Assembly: GCF_000479045.1 (NCBI RefSeq)
Contig: NZ_KI518105.1
Location: forward strand, 1-64,000
DNA: 64,000 nucleotides
From: Cetobacterium somerae ATCC BAA-474
GTDB taxonomy: Bacteria; Fusobacteriota; Fusobacteriia; Fusobacteriales; Fusobacteriaceae
Reading direction: 5' to 3'
Position numbers and translations under genes: made by a program. Shown here one piece after another: positions 62,785-64,000 of the stretch; position 1 is the first letter of the stretch; each line of letters opens with the position of its first letter. Under the pieces are notes generated by a model that ran no database searches, was not told the origin of the DNA, and worked only from the letters and a program-made list of their open reading frames with translations.

Positions 62785-64000
62785 TTAAAAATTTTTTAAA
62801 TCATCTTGTACATTACTAATTGTTCCTAAATTAAAGTTATCAATTAGAACTTGAAGAACATTAGAACTTAAAAATGCAGGAATAGTAGGACCTACATGAA
62901 TATTTTTAAATCCAAGATATAGTAAAGATAGGAGAACCAAAACAGCTTTTTGCTCATACCATGCAATATTAAATACTATTGGTAAATCATTTATATCATC
63001 TAACTCAAAAACATCTTTTAATTTGAGTGCAATAACAGCTAGAGAATAACAGTCATTACATTGCCCAGCATCTAAAACTCTAGGGATACCACCAATATCT
63101 CCTAAGTCTAATTTATTATATCTGTATTTAGCACAACCTGCTGTAAGTATTACAGAATCTTTAGGTAGAGCTAAAGCAAATTCAGTATAATATTTTCTGT
63201 CTTGCATTCTAGCGTCACAACCACCCATGACATAGAATTTTTTTATTGCTCCAGATTTAACAGCATCAACAATTTTATCAGCTAAAGCTAAAACTTGATT
63301 ATGAGCAAAACCAGCAATAATTTCACCATGTTCAATTTCAACAGGCGGTTTACATGCTTTTGCCTTTTCAATAATTTCACTAAAATCTTTAAATCCATCT
63401 TCATCAGCAAGAATATGTTCACATCCTTCCATACCAGCAGAGTTTGTAGTATAAACTCTTTCAAGATATTCAGCTAGAGTTCCTCTAGGAGGTACTAAAC
63501 AGTTACTTGTAAATAAAACAGGACCATTAAAATCAACAAATTCTTTTGTTTGATGCCACCAAGACCCACCGTAGTTACCTACAAGGTTATCATATTTTTT
63601 AAAAAATGGATATGCATGACCAGGAAGCATTTCAGAGTGAGTGTAAACATCAACACCAGTACCTTTAGTTTGCTCTAAAAGCATTTCTAAATCTTTTAGA
63701 TCATGTCCAGATATTAAGATTCCAGGCTTATTTCTAACTCCAATATTGATTTTAGTTATTTCAGGATGTCCATATGATGTTGTGTTAGCTTTATCTAAAA
63801 GAGCCATAGCATCAACACCCACTTTACCAACATTTAAAACCATTTGAACTAATGCTTCAATAGATAAAGAATCATCATCGACATTAGCTAGTGTTTCTTC
63901 GATAAATCTATATATAGAAACATCCTCATATCCTAAATTAAAAGCATGCTCAACATAAGCACACATTCCTTTTAATCCATATATGATAGTTTCTCTTAAA
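62785..64000 (-). CDS. hcp: Hybrid cluster protein (hydroxylamine reductase), N-terminus outside window
   Basis: Hcp acts as an NO reductase or hydroxylamine reductase through its unusual Fe-S-O cluster. The frame is open to base 64000, reading [19 protein letters not shown], the classical segment before the hybrid cluster. Hybrid-cluster ligands are visible: [34 protein letters not shown] (in parts), [35 protein letters not shown] and [11 protein letters not shown]. The N-terminal cysteine cluster lies outside, so its type (4Fe-4S or 2Fe-2S) is unknown. About 405 of some 540 residues are present. Protects from nitrosative stress in related anaerobes. Confidence 0.95.
   Translation of the reverse strand, partial: LRETIIYGLKGMCAYVEHAFNLGYEDVSIYRFIEETLANVDDDSLSIEALVQMVLNVGKVGVDAMALLDKANTTSYGHPEITKINIGVRNKPGILISGHDLKDLEMLLEQTKGTGVDVYTHSEMLPGHAYPFFKKYDNLVGNYGGSWWHQTKEFVDFNGPVLFTSNCLVPPRGTLAEYLERVYTTNSAGMEGCEHILADEDGFKDFSEIIEKAKACKPPVEIEHGEIIAGFAHNQVLALADKIVDAVKSGAIKKFYVMGGCDARMQDRKYYTEFALALPKDSVILTAGCAKYRYNKLDLGDIGGIPRVLDAGQCNDCYSLAVIALKLKDVFELDDINDLPIVFNIAWYEQKAVLVLLSLLYLGFKNIHVGPTIPAFLSSNVLQVLIDNFNLGTISNVQDDLKNF

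Noticed and set aside
1-64000. Mobile elements, prophage, CRISPR arrays, tRNA or rRNA genes
   Set aside because: No transposase or integrase, no direct-repeat array, no terminal inverted repeats and no tRNA-like cloverleaf was noticed on either strand; the only structural RNA is rnpB.

Overview
The window is compact, AT-rich bacterial chromosome (about 30% G+C by eye) carrying ordinary housekeeping genes with short gaps. It encodes lipid A biosynthesis (lpxC, fabZ, lpxA, lpxI, lpxB, lpxK and an MsbA-type flippase), so the organism has a Gram-negative outer membrane. Other genes look Firmicutes-like: YlmH, the L27-processing protease Prp with an extended L27, and a PcrA-type helicase. That mix, the use of LpxI rather than LpxH, and the extreme A/T codon bias point to Fusobacteriota, probably Fusobacteriaceae (Fusobacterium or Cetobacterium). 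This is inference; no rRNA is present to confirm it. I see no tRNA, rRNA, CRISPR array, insertion sequence or prophage, and no gene-free stretch above 300 bases except the one filled by the RNase P RNA gene.

Layout. 1-5.4 kb: end of an unknown gene, a DUF368/PopT membrane protein, a minus-strand operon dtd / FMN oxidoreductase / tpx, then pncB and mgsA. 5.5-12.5 kb: a plus-strand run with psd, a NusG-II-like membrane protein, an AI-2E family transporter, a THUMP methyltransferase, a flavoprotein, a coiled-coil protein, a cyclophilin and an aldose-epimerase-like protein. 12.5-15.2 kb: a MoeA-like protein and ylmH (minus) diverge from pssA. 15.2-24.6 kb: pcrA followed by the lipid A operon lpxC-fabZ-lpxA-lpxI-lpxB-msbA, then rph and rdgB. 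24.6-30.9 kb: smc, lpxK, an unknown gene, an EIIA protein and nadD. 31-36 kb: uppS-cdsA, then dxr-tmk-rseP-tetR. 36-39.5 kb: a sigma-54-type activator with an altered GAFTGA loop, followed by a PpiD-like chaperone. 39.5-45 kb: dnaG-rpoD, a degenerate second sigma-70-like protein, a Nif3 family protein and an unknown membrane protein whose 3' end contains the promoter and first bases of rnpB. 45.3-47.2 kb: a MORN-type lipoprotein and rplU-prp-rpmA. 47.2-50.7 kb: an MprF-like protein and lepA (minus). 50.8-52.7 kb: a small operon with a one-cysteine thioredoxin-like protein. 52.7-56 kb: a peptide-binding lipoprotein-like SBP and an ABC exporter. 56-64 kb: a patatin, Met-rich and DUF305 secreted proteins, an M20 amidohydrolase with an AbgT transporter, a ZIP transporter and the C-terminal part of hcp.

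How the genes work together. Envelope building dominates: lipid A synthesis and export, phosphatidylethanolamine synthesis (cdsA, pssA, psd), undecaprenyl phosphate supply and recycling (dxr, uppS, PopT), and envelope quality control (RseP, PpiD-like). The second theme is the macromolecular synthesis cluster (dnaG, rpoD, rnpB, rplU, rpmA, lepA). The most unusual element is the RpoD-like protein directly after rpoD: it keeps the core-polymerase-binding motif but appears to have lost both promoter-recognition segments.
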